From the NCBI GenBank assembly GCA_945915065.1, contig CAMEER010000006.1, positions 1 through 60,926 on the forward strand: a stretch of 60,926 nucleotides of DNA, given 5' to 3'. The notes below the pieces were generated by a model. It searched no databases. It was not told the origin of the DNA and worked only from the letters and a program-made list of their open reading frames with translations. This DNA comes from an uncultured Clostridia bacterium (GTDB taxonomy: Bacteria; Bacillota; Clostridia; Oscillospirales; Oscillospiraceae). A program made the translations under genes and the position numbers. Of this stretch, positions 36,481 through 46,708 are shown piece after piece (position 1 is the stretch's first letter; the number at the start of each line of letters is the position of its first letter).

Positions 36481-37278
36481 ATGAAGCTTGCACTTTGCCA
36501 GATGCGCATGAGCGCGGACGAGGCGGAGAATCTGGAGCGGGGTCTGGCGGCGCTGCGGACGGCGGCGGCAAACGGCGCCGATCTCATCGTCTATCCGGAG
36601 CTGCAGCTCCACCGGTTTTTTCCCCAGTACGCAGGGCGGAACGCGGCAGACAAGCTGCTGACCGTTGACGGCCCCGTTGTCCGGCAGTTCCAGGAGGCGT
36701 GCCGGCAGCACCGCATCATGGCGGCGCCCAACTTCTATCTGCAGGAGCCGGCCGGCCGCTTCGACACCACGCTGCTCATCGACAGCGACGGCACGCTGCT
36801 GGGCCGGCAGAAGATGGTGCATATCGCCCAGGCGGCGCAGTTCTATGAGCAGGACTACTACACGCCCTCCGATGACGGCTTTCTGGTGTTCGACACCGCC
36901 TTCGGCAAGCTGGGCATCGTGGTGTGCTTTGACCGCCACTACCCCGAGAGCATCCGCACCGAGGCGCTGATGGGGGCGGATCTGATCCTGATCCCCACCG
37001 CCAACACGGAGAGCGAGCCGCTGGAGATGTTCGACTGGGAGATCAAGGTGCAGGCCTTCCACAGCAGCGTGGCCATCGCCATGTGCAACCGCACCGGCCG
37101 GGAGGATGACATGATGTTCTCCGGCGGGTCGCTGGTGGTGGACGCCAACGGCGACACCATCGCCAAGGCCGGCAGCGGCGAGGAGCTGCTGTACGCTCAG
37201 GTGGACATGGCGGCCTCCGCCCGGATCCGCGCCGCCCGTCCCTACACGAGCCTGCGCCGCCCCGCGCTGTACCGCTGA
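36481..37278 (+). CDS. Nitrilase-superfamily carbon-nitrogen hydrolase
   Basis: A 265-residue amidase-fold enzyme with the catalytic triad visible: Glu in LIVYPELQLH (near residue 41), Lys in LLGRQKMVHIA and Cys in LGIVVCFDRHYPESI (near 148). The closest types are omega-amidases, N-carbamoylputrescine amidases and beta-ureidopropionases. It is the last gene before the pyr terminator, 64 bases after pyrI with AGGAGG, so it is probably co-transcribed. A role in removing or recycling carbamoyl or amide by-products of pyrimidine metabolism is possible but unproven. Confidence 0.88.
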   Translation: MKLALCQMRMSADEAENLERGLAALRTAAANGADLIVYPELQLHRFFPQYAGRNAADKLLTVDGPVVRQFQEACRQHRIMAAPNFYLQEPAGRFDTTLLIDSDGTLLGRQKMVHIAQAAQFYEQDYYTPSDDGFLVFDTAFGKLGIVVCFDRHYPESIRTEALMGADLILIPTANTESEPLEMFDWEIKVQAFHSSVAIAMCNRTGREDDMMFSGGSLVVDANGDTIAKAGSGEELLYAQVDMAASARIRAARPYTSLRRPALYR

Positions 37279-37361
37279 GGAGGCAGCCGCTTCCCCGCCG
37301 GACGAAGCAGGGACTCCGCTGTGCATCCTTGCCCACAGGTTCACGGTGAACCCACAACCCC

Positions 37362-37397
37362 AAAGGATCCTGCGCATTTTCGCGCAGGATCCTTTTT
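37362..37397 (+). terminator. Terminator of the pyrimidine operon
   Basis: Arms AAAGGATCCTGCGC and GCGCAGGATCCTTT with a 6-base loop, then TT. Confidence 0.88.
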
Positions 37398-37494
37398 TGT
37401 CAAAAATGAGGAACGGCCGACTTCTCTGAAGCTGTTTTTCATTCTCTCCTCTCTCTTTATACATCTATGCATGACCATTCTGTATATTTACTTA

Positions 37495-37643
37495 TCATTT
37501 TGCATAATAGTCGGTAATTTATTCTTATCTTCCCAGCCTATATGCATAAAAATTGAATTTTGAATGAATATCCTCTTGACATTTTCCGGTGTTTACGTAT
37601 AATTATGCACATGAAATACATAATGATGCAAGGAGGCACCATC
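37495..37643 (+). promoter_or_regulatory. argG promoter with candidate ArgR boxes
   Basis: TTGACA (37576-37581), 16 bases, TATAAT (37598-37603). Around it are AT-rich imperfect dyads like ArgR boxes: TGCATAATAG (37501), TATGCATAAAAATTGAAT (37541-37558) and TATAATTATGCACATGA overlapping the -10 box. The placement fits arginine-dependent repression of the operon from argG; ArgR itself is not in the window. Confidence 0.6.
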
Positions 37644-38864
<1,221 letters not shown>

Positions 38865-38895
38865 GCGGCATATTTCCCCGGAAAGGACAGAAACC

Positions 38896-40290
38896 ATGGC
38901 AAAAATGTGGGCCGGCCGGGCTGAAAAGGAAACGGCACAGATCGCGGACGACTTCAATTCGTCCCTCCATTTCGACTGCCGGATGTACCGGCAGGATATC
39001 ACCGGCTCCATGGCCCATGCCGCCATGCTGTCCCATTGCGGCATTCTCACCGAGCGGGAGGCCCAGACGCTGGTGCTGGGGCTTGCCGGGATCATGGCGG
39101 ATCTGGACGAGGGCAAGCTGGCCTTCGACCCCGCCGCCGAGGATATCCACATGTTCGTGGAGCAGGTATTGACGGAGCGGTTGGGCGATGTGGGCAAGAA
39201 GCTCCACACCGCCCGCTCACGAAACGATCAGGTGGCGCTGGATCTGCGGCTGTACCTGCGGCAGGAGATCGCCGCCATCCGCGGTCTGGTGCTGGCGCTG
39301 CTGGCCGTCCTCACCGACAAGGCGGAGCGGTACAGGGACGCCATCATGCCGGGCTATACCCATATGCAGCGGGCACAGGGCGTCACCTTCGGCCACCATC
39401 TCATGGCCTACGCCATGATGCTGCAGCGCGACGTGGGACGGCTGGACGATACCGCAGCGCGCATGGACGTCTCCCCCATCGGGTGCTGCGCGCTGGCGGG
39501 CACCACCTTCCCCATTGACCGGGTGTGGGAGGCCCAACAGCTGGGCTTCTCCTCTGTGGCCCTCAACAGCATGGACGGCGTGTCCGACCGGGACTTCTGC
39601 GTGGAGTTTCTCTCCGCCTGCGCGGTGCTGATGATGCACCTGTCCCGCTTCTCCGAGGAGCTGATCCTGTGGAGCAGCTGGGAGTTCCGCTTCGTGGAGC
39701 TGGACGACGGCTTCACCACCGGCTCGTCCATCATGCCCCAGAAGAAGAACCCGGACATGGCGGAGCTGTGCCGGGGCAAGACGGGCCGCGTCTACGGCGA
39801 CCTGATGGCGCTGCTGACCACCCTGAAGGGCCTGCCCCTGGCCTACAACAAGGACATGCAGGAGGACAAGGAGGCGGTGTTCGACTGTGTGGACACGGTG
39901 AAGATGTGCCTGCAGGTGTTCACCCCCATGATCGCCACCATGAAGCCCTGCGTGGAGAACATGTACAAGGCGGCCCAGAAGGGCTTCCTCAACGCCACCG
40001 ATCTGGCGGACTACCTGACGAAAAAGGGCGTCCCCTTCCGCACCGCCTACAAGATCTCCGGCCAGCTGGTGTCCTGGTGCATCCATCACGACACGGTGCT
40101 GGAGGCCCTGCCGCTGGAGACGCTGCAGCAGTACAGCGATGTATTTGACGAGGATGTGTACCCGGCCATCACGCTGGAGAACTGTGTGGCACGGCGCACC
40201 TCGCTGGGCGGCCCCGCCTCCGTGGAGGCGCAGATCGCCGCCGTAAAAGACTATCTTTCCCAACAACAAACTGAACAAAAAGGAGAATGA
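38896..40290 (+). CDS. argH: Argininosuccinate lyase
   Basis: A 464-residue member of the fumarase/aspartase superfamily releasing arginine and fumarate. Signature GSSIMPQKKNPD (near residue 280), plus KLHTARSRNDQVALDLRLY and YTHMQRAQGVTFGHHLMAYA. The start ATG 38896 has GGAAAGGA. Its stop overlaps or abuts the binding-protein start, so the transporter is in the same transcript. Confidence 0.97.
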   Translation: MAKMWAGRAEKETAQIADDFNSSLHFDCRMYRQDITGSMAHAAMLSHCGILTEREAQTLVLGLAGIMADLDEGKLAFDPAAEDIHMFVEQVLTERLGDVGKKLHTARSRNDQVALDLRLYLRQEIAAIRGLVLALLAVLTDKAERYRDAIMPGYTHMQRAQGVTFGHHLMAYAMMLQRDVGRLDDTAARMDVSPIGCCALAGTTFPIDRVWEAQQLGFSSVALNSMDGVSDRDFCVEFLSACAVLMMHLSRFSEELILWSSWEFRFVELDDGFTTGSSIMPQKKNPDMAELCRGKTGRVYGDLMALLTTLKGLPLAYNKDMQEDKEAVFDCVDTVKMCLQVFTPMIATMKPCVENMYKAAQKGFLNATDLADYLTKKGVPFRTAYKISGQLVSWCIHHDTVLEALPLETLQQYSDVFDEDVYPAITLENCVARRTSLGGPASVEAQIAAVKDYLSQQQTEQKGE

Positions 40291-40292
40291 AC

Positions 40293-41074
40293 ATGAAAAA
40301 GTTAAACAAACTGACCGCGCTGGCACTGGCGCTGGTGATGGTACTGGGTCTGCTGGCCGGCTGCGGCAGCAGCAACGCGGACAGCAGCACCGACAACTCC
40401 GGCGAAGATACCGCCAAGGACAAGCTGGTGGTGGCCACCAGCCCCGATTTCCCGCCCTTTGAGTCTCTGGAAGGCGGCGAGGTGGTGGGTATCGAGGTGG
40501 ATATCCTGAAGCTGATCGCCGAAAAGCTGGGCATGGAGCTGGACATCCAGCAGATGGACTTTGACTCCGTGATCCCCGGCGTGCAGGCCGGCAAGTTCGA
40601 TGTGGGCATGTCCGGCATCACCGTCACCGACAAGCGGAAGGAGAACGTGGACTTCTCCAGCGTGTACTTCATGGCGGCCAGGCCATCGTGGTGAGCGCCG
40701 ACAGCGGCATCACCGGCAAGGCCGATCTGGAGGGCAAGAAGGTGTCCGTGCAGACCGGCACCACCGCTGAGGACTACTGCATGGCCAACGGCTATGAGGT
40801 GCTGGCCTTTACCGCCAACAACGACGCCGCCTCCGCGCTGACCGGCGGCAAGGTGGACGCATGGGTGGTGGACAACGAAGTGGCGCTGGCCATGGCCCCC
40901 GATCTGGGTCTGACGGTGCTGGACGAGGCCATGACCGCCGAGCCTTACGCCTTTGCCTTCCAGAAGGGCAGCGAGCTGGTGGCCCCCTTCAACGAGGCGC
41001 TGGACGCCCTGCTGGCCGACGGCACCGTGGAGAAGATCTTCTCCGACTACGGTGTGACCTACGTCGGGCCCTGA
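40293..41074 (+). pseudogene. Amino-acid ABC transporter binding lipoprotein, frameshifted
   Basis: A family-3 extracellular solute-binding protein. Signal peptide with lipobox LLAGC-GSS, mature start DKLVVATSPDFPPFE, then FDVGMSGITVTDKRKENVDF. At about 40670-40680 the frame breaks: the text runs YFMAARPSW-stop, while the next frame continues QAIVVSADSGITGKADLEGK to the C-terminus (EKIFSDYGVTYV). One missing G (ATGGCGGCCAG where ATGGGCGGCCAG would restore the frame) explains it. It is either a recent frameshift or a sequencing error. The start 40293 is better spaced from AAGGAG than 40287. Likely ligand arginine, ornithine or a related amino acid, from context. Confidence 0.85.
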
Positions 41075-41098
41075 CCGCCCCTGAGCAAGAAAACCCGT

Positions 41099-41132
41099 GA
41101 GGTACTTCTGCCCGCAGCGGCAGAAGTACCTC
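41099..41132 (+). terminator. Strong hairpin between binding protein and permease
   Basis: Perfect 14-base arms GAGGTACTTCTGCC and GGCAGAAGTACCTC with loop CGCAGC, not followed by a T-tract. It may be an mRNA-stabilising or partial-termination hairpin that keeps the binding protein in excess over the permease. Confidence 0.6.
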
Positions 41133-41239
41133 GTCCCCGCGGGAGTTCGGCCTTTCAGCCGTTAAATACCCCAGATCCCCATCAATTGTCCCGCGCCGCG
41201 CCATGCGGCATGATAAGATAACCTAAGGAGCCGCCGGAT

Positions 41240-41956
41240 ATGAATATTTTTACCGCCATCGGTGAATTCTTCACCAGCTGGGGGGCAAAGCTTGCCTCCA
41301 CGTTTCTGGAGGACGACCGCTACATGATGCTGGTGGAGGGCCTGGGCAACACCGCCGTCATCACCCTGGGTGCGCTGTGCATCGGCGTGGTCATCGGCGC
41401 GATGGTGGCCATCATCAAATACTGCGGCGAGGGCGTTCCCGCGCTCAAGCCCCTGTGTACCCTGTGCGACATCTATACCACCGTGATCCGGGGCATCCCC
41501 GTGGTGGTGGTGCTGCTGATCTTCTACTTCGTCATCATGCAGTCCGCCAACGGCATCACCGTGGGCATCGTCACCTTCGGCATCAACTCCGGCGCCTATA
41601 TGGCCGAGCTGATGCGCAGCGGGATCGGCGCGGTGGACGCGGGCCAGATGGAGGCGGGCCGCTCGCTGGGCATGTCCCGGCTCCAGACCACCGTCCATGT
41701 GATCCTGCCCCAGGCCATGAAGAACATCCTCCCCGCCATCGGCAATGAGATGATCGCCCTGCTGAAGGAAACGGCGGTGGCGGGCTATGTGGCGGTGCAG
41801 GATCTGACCCGGGCCGGCAACCTGATCCGCAACAACACCTTTGACGCGTTCAATCCCCTGATGGTGGTGGCGGTGACGTATCTCGCCATCGTGGTGGCGC
41901 TGACGCGGCTGCTGGCGGTGCTGGAAAAACGGCTCCGCAAGGGCGACCGCCATTAA
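41240..41956 (+). CDS. Amino-acid ABC transporter permease (HisM type)
   Basis: A 238-residue inner-membrane permease with about five helices and the EAA loop [20 protein letters not shown] (near residues 135-155) that contacts the ATPase. [16 protein letters not shown] marks the start of the HisM/QM region and [16 protein letters not shown] a later helix. It should pair with the binding protein upstream. The usual ATPase gene is missing: argF follows 32 bases later. A shared ATPase elsewhere may serve it. Confidence 0.93.
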   Translation: MNIFTAIGEFFTSWGAKLASTFLEDDRYMMLVEGLGNTAVITLGALCIGVVIGAMVAIIKYCGEGVPALKPLCTLCDIYTTVIRGIPVVVVLLIFYFVIMQSANGITVGIVTFGINSGAYMAELMRSGIGAVDAGQMEAGRSLGMSRLQTTVHVILPQAMKNILPAIGNEMIALLKETAVAGYVAVQDLTRAGNLIRNNTFDAFNPLMVVAVTYLAIVVALTRLLAVLEKRLRKGDRH

Positions 41957-41988
41957 ACCCCCCTATCAAAACCGGAAGGAGCAACATC

Positions 41989-42981
41989 ATGACCAGTCTG
42001 AAAAACAAGGATTTTCTCAAGCTGCTGGACTTTACCCCCGAGGAGATCGCCTACCTGCTGGAGCTGGCGGCGGAGCTGAAGGCCAAGAAAAAGGCCGGCA
42101 TCCCCCACGCTCTGTGTCAGGGCAAGAGCATCGCCCTGATCTTTGAAAAGACCAGCACCCGTACCCGCTGCGCCTTCGAGGTGGCGGGGCATGATCTGGG
42201 CATGGGGGTCACCTATCTGGACCCCAGCGGCTCCCAGATCGGTAAAAAGGAGAGCATCGCCGACACCGCCCGCGTCCTGAGCCGTATGTTTGACGGCATC
42301 GAGTACCGCGGCTTCGGCCAGAGCATCGTGGAGGAGCTGGCCCGGTACGCCGATGTTCCCGTGTGGAACGGCCTGACCAACGAGTTCCACCCCACCCAGA
42401 TTCTGGCGGACTTCCTGACCATTCAGGAGCACTGCGGCGGTCTGAAGGGCAAGAAGCTGGTGTACATGGGCGACGCCCGCTACAACATGGGCAATTCCCT
42501 GATGGTGGGCTGCGCCAAAATGGGCATGCACTTTGTGGCCTGCGCCCCGGAGAAGTACTTCCCCGATCCGGCGCTGATCGGTCAGTGCCAGGCCATTGCT
42601 GCCCAGACCGGCGCCACGCTGGAATTCCTCACCGAGCCCGCCGCGGCCGTGAAGAACGCCGACGTGATCTACACCGACGTGTGGGTGTCCATGGGAGAGC
42701 CCATGGAGGTCTGGCAGGAGCGTATCCACGATCTGGCCCCCTATCAGGTCAACGCCCAGCTGATGGCGCAGGCCGGCCCCCAGGCCGTGTTCATGCACTG
42801 CCTGCCCGCCTTCCACGACCACAAGACCACCATCGGCAAGGAGATGGGCGAGGCCTTCGGCCGTGACGCCATGGAGGTCACCGACGAGGTGTTTGAAAGC
42901 CCCCAGTCCATCGTCTTTGACGAGGCGGAGAACCGGATGCACACCATCAAGGCGGTCATGGCCGCCACTCTGGCCGGTTAA
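41989..42981 (+). CDS. argF: Ornithine carbamoyltransferase
   Basis: A 330-residue transferase making citrulline. Carbamoyl-phosphate loop [15 protein letters not shown] (near residue 55), [12 protein letters not shown], and the ornithine-side HCLPAFHD (near 270). Its position with argG and argH favours the biosynthetic role, although catabolic arcB has the same fold. Ends the operon before a strong terminator. Confidence 0.95.
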   Translation: MTSLKNKDFLKLLDFTPEEIAYLLELAAELKAKKKAGIPHALCQGKSIALIFEKTSTRTRCAFEVAGHDLGMGVTYLDPSGSQIGKKESIADTARVLSRMFDGIEYRGFGQSIVEELARYADVPVWNGLTNEFHPTQILADFLTIQEHCGGLKGKKLVYMGDARYNMGNSLMVGCAKMGMHFVACAPEKYFPDPALIGQCQAIAAQTGATLEFLTEPAAAVKNADVIYTDVWVSMGEPMEVWQERIHDLAPYQVNAQLMAQAGPQAVFMHCLPAFHDHKTTIGKEMGEAFGRDAMEVTDEVFESPQSIVFDEAENRMHTIKAVMAATLAG

Positions 42982-43090
42982 CGGCCCTGAAATTACCATC
43001 TTCTTTCATTTCCTTTCGCCCGGAGCCGCAGCGGCAGCGCTGCGGCTTCGGGCCGCTGACGGGCACTTTCCCGCCCCAAAGCAGCAGCAA

Positions 43091-43126
43091 ACCCCACCAC
43101 GGTTTTCCCGTGGTGGGGTCTCTTTT
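43091..43126. terminator. Terminator between argF and purB
   Basis: Arms ACCCCACCACGG and CCGTGGTGGGGT, a 5-base loop, followed by CTCTTTTT on the plus strand. It also lies just after purB on the other strand. Confidence 0.85.
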
Positions 43127-43135
43127 TGTATCACA

Positions 43136-44554
43136 CTACACCGTGATCCCGCCGTCGGCGGCCTGCGCCTCCCGCAGCAGCGGCGCGCAGCTCTCCAGAA
43201 ACCGGGTCACCTGCTGCGGGCAGCGGCCGATATACCGTGCCGGCTCCATCAGGTCCTCCAGCTCCTGCCGGCTCAGGCCGAAGGCCGGATCTCCCGCCAG
43301 ACGCTCCAGCAGATCGCAGGGCTGTCCCTCCTTCATCCGGGCCGTGGCGGCCATGGAGTGGCGGCGGATGCTCTCATGGAGCTGCTGGCGGTCGCCGCCC
43401 CGCTTCACCGCCTCCATCATCAGGTTCTCCGTGGCCATAAAGGGCAGATACTCCCGCAGCGTCCGTTCCACCACCGTCTCGTTGACGCGCAGCCCTGCCG
43501 TCACGTTCTGGCACAGCCGCAGCACCGCGTCGGCGCACAGAAAGCCCTCCGGCATGGAGATGCGCCGGTTGGCGGAGTCGTCCAGCGTCCGCTCCATCCA
43601 CTGAGCGGCGGCGGTCATGGGGGCGTTCATGGCGTCCGCCATCAGATAGCGGCTCAGGGAGCAGATGCGCTCGCAGCGCATGGGGTTGCGCTTATAGGCC
43701 ATGGCGGACGAGCCGATCTGGCTGTCCTCGAACGGCTCCTCCACCTGCCGGTCGTGCTGCAGCAGGCGGATATCGTTGGCCATGCGGCAGGCACTCTGGG
43801 CGATACCGCTGAGACAGTTGAGGATCCGGCTGTCCACCTTCCGGGGATAGGTCTGGCCGCACACGGCAAAGCACTCCGCAAAGCCGAATTCGGCGGCAAT
43901 GCGGCGGTTCATCTCGTCGATCTTCTCCTCGTCGCCCTCAAACAGGTCCATAAAGCTGGCCTCGGTGCCGGTGGTACCCCGGCAGCCCAGGAATTTCAGC
44001 TCCGCCAGCACCTGATCCAGCTCCTCCACGTCACAGAGGAAGTCCTGCATCCACAGCGTGGCCCGTTTGCCCACCGTCACCGGCTGAGCCGGCTGATAGT
44101 GGGTATAGCCCAGCGTGGGGGTGGCGGCGTACCGCCGGGCGAAATCCGCCAGATTCACCAGCACCGCCAGCAGCTGCTTCCGCAGATACCGCAGGCCGTC
44201 CCGGTACAGGATCAGGTCGGCATTGTCGGTGACATAGCAGCTGGTGGCGCCCAGATGGATGATGCCCGCCGCCGTGGGAGCAGCCTTGCCGTAGGCGTAG
44301 ACGTGAGCCATGACATCGTGGCGCACCTCACGCTCCCGGGCCGCCGCCGTGTCGTAGTCGATATCGGTGATATGGGCCTCCAGCTCCGCCACCTGCTCCG
44401 CCGTCACCGGCAGGCCCAGCTCATGCTGGGCACGGGCCAGCGCCGTCCACAGCCGCCGCCAGGTCTGAAAGCGGCTGTCCGGCGAAAACAGGTGCAGCAT
44501 GTACGGCGAGGCGTAGCGGGACGCCAGCGGCGAACGGTATACGTCATTTCCCAT
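43136..44554 (-). CDS. purB: Adenylosuccinate lyase
   Basis: A 472-residue member of the fumarase superfamily acting twice in purine synthesis (on SAICAR and adenylosuccinate). Signature GSSAMAYKRNPMRCE (near residue 285); LGATSCYVTDNADLILYRDG and TLGYTHYQPAQPVTVGKR are family blocks. ATG 44554 is chosen because AGGAGAAACACC precedes it; the frame is open upstream inside purA. It follows purA by 14 bases. Confidence 0.96.
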   Translation of the reverse strand: MGNDVYRSPLASRYASPYMLHLFSPDSRFQTWRRLWTALARAQHELGLPVTAEQVAELEAHITDIDYDTAAAREREVRHDVMAHVYAYGKAAPTAAGIIHLGATSCYVTDNADLILYRDGLRYLRKQLLAVLVNLADFARRYAATPTLGYTHYQPAQPVTVGKRATLWMQDFLCDVEELDQVLAELKFLGCRGTTGTEASFMDLFEGDEEKIDEMNRRIAAEFGFAECFAVCGQTYPRKVDSRILNCLSGIAQSACRMANDIRLLQHDRQVEEPFEDSQIGSSAMAYKRNPMRCERICSLSRYLMADAMNAPMTAAAQWMERTLDDSANRRISMPEGFLCADAVLRLCQNVTAGLRVNETVVERTLREYLPFMATENLMMEAVKRGGDRQQLHESIRRHSMAATARMKEGQPCDLLERLAGDPAFGLSRQELEDLMEPARYIGRCPQQVTRFLESCAPLLREAQAADGGITV

Positions 44555-44568
44555 AGGTGTTTCTCCTG

Positions 44569-45843
44569 TCATCTCACAATCAGGCTGTCTCTCTCCGCGC
44601 CCACGGAGACGTAGCCGATGGGGCAGCCGATGGCCTGCTCCACATACGCCACATAGTCCCGGGCCGCCTGAGGCAGCTGCTCCCACGTCCGGGCACCGGA
44701 GATATCGCACTGCCAGCCGGGACGGTACTCCATCACGGGCTTGGCCTGCTCCAGCAGCGCCGGGAAGGGGAAATCATGGGTGATCTGCCCGTCGATCTCA
44801 TAGGCGGCGCAGACGGGGATCCTGTCCATATAGCTGAGGATGTCCAGCTTGGTCAGGGCGATGCTGGTGGCGCCCTGGGTCTCCACGCCGTAGCGGGTGG
44901 CCACCAGATCAATGGGGCCTACCCGGCGGGGACGGCCGGTCTTGGCGCCGTACTCGGCGCCGGCCTCCCGCAGCTTATCCGCCTCCTCCCCCAGCCATTC
45001 GCAGGTGAAGGGGCCTTCCCCCACGCAGGAGGAATAGGCCTTTACCACGCCCACCACCTCGTCAACGGAAGCCGTGGGCAGACCCGCGCCCACCGGGGCG
45101 TAGGCGGCGATGGTATTGGAGGAGGTGGTATAGGGATAGATGCCGTAGTCCAGATCACGGAGAGCGCCCAGCTGTCCCTCAAACAGGATGGACTTACCCT
45201 CGGCCTGGGCCTGACGCAGATAGCGGCCCGTATCGGCCACATAGGGGCATACCTGACCGCCGAAGCGCTCCAGCCACGCCGTCATCTCGTCCATGGTATA
45301 GCCCTTGGCGCCGTAGACCTCCCGCAGGATCAGGTTCTTCCACTCCAGCAGGTCCTGCAGATGGGTCTTGAGCTGCCGGGGATACCGCAGCTCGCCGGCC
45401 TGAATGGTCTTTTTCTGGTACTTATCGGAATAGAAGGGCGCGATGCCCTGCTTGGTGGAGCCGTACTTCTTGTCCTTCAGCCGTGCTTCCTCCAGCGCGT
45501 CCAGCTCACGGTGCCACGGCAGCAGCAGCGACGCCCGGTCGCTAACCATCAGGTTTTCCGGCGAAATAGCCACACCGGCGGCCTGCAGCGTGCCGATCTC
45601 CTCCATCAGGTTCTCGCAGTCCAGCGCCACGCCGTTGCCCAGCACGTTCATCACGCCGCGGCGGAAAATACCGGAGGGCAGCAGATGCAGGGCGAATTTG
45701 CCCATCTCATTGATGACGGTGTGTCCGGCGTTGCCGCCGCCCTGATACCGCACCACTACATCGAACCGCTCCGTCAGGTAATCCACCATGCGGCCCTTGC
45801 CCTCGTCACCCCAGTTGATGCCTACGATCGCGCAATTTGCCAT
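44569..45843 (-). CDS. purA: Adenylosuccinate synthetase
   Basis: A 424-residue GTPase joining IMP and aspartate. The GTP P-loop is INWGDEGKGRMVDYL (near residue 8), then YQGGGNAGHTVI and the IMP-side GRPRRVGPIDLVATRYG; SVGAERDSLI forms the C-terminal loop. ATG 45843 follows AGGAGGCAGGAAGC. With purB it forms the AMP branch. Confidence 0.97.
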   Translation of the reverse strand: MANCAIVGINWGDEGKGRMVDYLTERFDVVVRYQGGGNAGHTVINEMGKFALHLLPSGIFRRGVMNVLGNGVALDCENLMEEIGTLQAAGVAISPENLMVSDRASLLLPWHRELDALEEARLKDKKYGSTKQGIAPFYSDKYQKKTIQAGELRYPRQLKTHLQDLLEWKNLILREVYGAKGYTMDEMTAWLERFGGQVCPYVADTGRYLRQAQAEGKSILFEGQLGALRDLDYGIYPYTTSSNTIAAYAPVGAGLPTASVDEVVGVVKAYSSCVGEGPFTCEWLGEEADKLREAGAEYGAKTGRPRRVGPIDLVATRYGVETQGATSIALTKLDILSYMDRIPVCAAYEIDGQITHDFPFPALLEQAKPVMEYRPGWQCDISGARTWEQLPQAARDYVAYVEQAIGCPIGYVSVGAERDSLIVR

Positions 45844-45901
45844 GCTTCCTGCCTCCTGTTCTGAATATTGTAACGGATATTCCGCAAACAAACAACACGT
45901 T

Positions 45902-45930
45902 ATTATACGCAGGTTTCAAGTATAAGTAAA
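45902..45930 (-). promoter_or_regulatory. Promoter of purA-purB
   Basis: On the minus strand TTTACT, 17 bases, TATAAT, about 60 bases before purA. I looked for a purine riboswitch in the short leader and saw none. Confidence 0.65.
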
Positions 45931-46009
45931 CTATCTATTTACAATATAAAAAATAAGTTCCGCTTATTGTTTTGTGGGAGCAGACCATGGTGGAAAACGG
46001 AAATATCAC

Positions 46010-46038
46010 TTGCAACCCACGCCGCGCTGTGATAAAAT
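46010..46038 (+). promoter_or_regulatory. Promoter of the PduL-like gene
   Basis: TTGCAA, 17 bases, TAAAAT, 52 bases before the start codon; divergent from the purA promoter. Confidence 0.6.
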
Positions 46039-46090
46039 ACCCTCGAAAATACGACACGGCCCGCCGCTGTGTATAAGGAGGAACATCACC

Positions 46091-46654
46091 ATGTCTTTCA
46101 TGATCGAAACATCTGCCCGCCACATCCATCTGACCCAGGAATCCGTGGAGAAGCTGTTTGGCGAGGGCTATCAGCTGACCATCCGCAAGCCCCTGTCCTA
46201 CCCCGGCCAGTACGCCAGCAACGAGCGCCTGACCATCGTGGGTCCCAAGAAGGAAATGGCCAACGTGTCCATCCTCGGCCCCGTCCGCAAGGCCGATCAG
46301 GTGGAGATCTCCGCCACTGACGCCCGCACGCTGGGCATCGACGCCCCCATCCGCGAGAGCGGCGACGTAAAAGGCTCCGGCGCCTGCAAGCTGATCGGGC
46401 CCAAGGGCGAGATCGACCTGACGGAGGGCGTGATCGTGGCCAAGCGTCACCTGCACGTTACCGAGGAGGACGCCGCCAAGATGGGCGTCAAGGACAAGGA
46501 GATCATCCGCGTTTCCTGCGGCGGTGAGGGCCGCAAGCTGATCTTCGACGACGTGGTGGTTCGCGTCAACGTGGGCGGCGCCACCACCATGCACATCGAC
46601 ACCGATGAGGCACAGGCCGCCGGCAACCCCACCGTGGGCGAGATCTTCCGCTGA
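46091..46654 (+). CDS. PduL-type phosphate acyltransferase
   Basis: A 187-residue zinc phosphotransacylase converting acyl-CoA and acyl phosphate (acetyl or propanoyl). Both PduL domains show the metal histidine motifs: SARHIHLTQE near residue 10 and AKRHLHVTEED near 120; LRVRVDES-like linkage is replaced by GEIDLTEGVIVAKRH. There is no microcompartment-targeting peptide at the N-terminus and no shell genes nearby, so it probably serves as a free housekeeping phosphotransacetylase (EutD/Pta substitute). Ribosome site AAGGAGG. Confidence 0.92.
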   Translation: MSFMIETSARHIHLTQESVEKLFGEGYQLTIRKPLSYPGQYASNERLTIVGPKKEMANVSILGPVRKADQVEISATDARTLGIDAPIRESGDVKGSGACKLIGPKGEIDLTEGVIVAKRHLHVTEEDAAKMGVKDKEIIRVSCGGEGRKLIFDDVVVRVNVGGATTMHIDTDEAQAAGNPTVGEIFR

Positions 46655-46670
46655 CTCAGATACATATAAA

Positions 46671-46708
46671 AAAGATGACGCTCCCGGGAGCGTCATCTTT
46701 TTTTATTC
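46671..46708. terminator. Terminator between the PduL-like and MATE genes
   Basis: A 30-base perfect palindrome with arms AAAGATGACGCTCCC and GGGAGCGTCATCTTT, then TTTTA. It probably serves both converging genes. Confidence 0.85.

Noticed and set aside
45844-46009. Possible purine riboswitch before purA
   Set aside because: The leader is only about 60 bases and lacks the conserved loop sequences of purine riboswitches.
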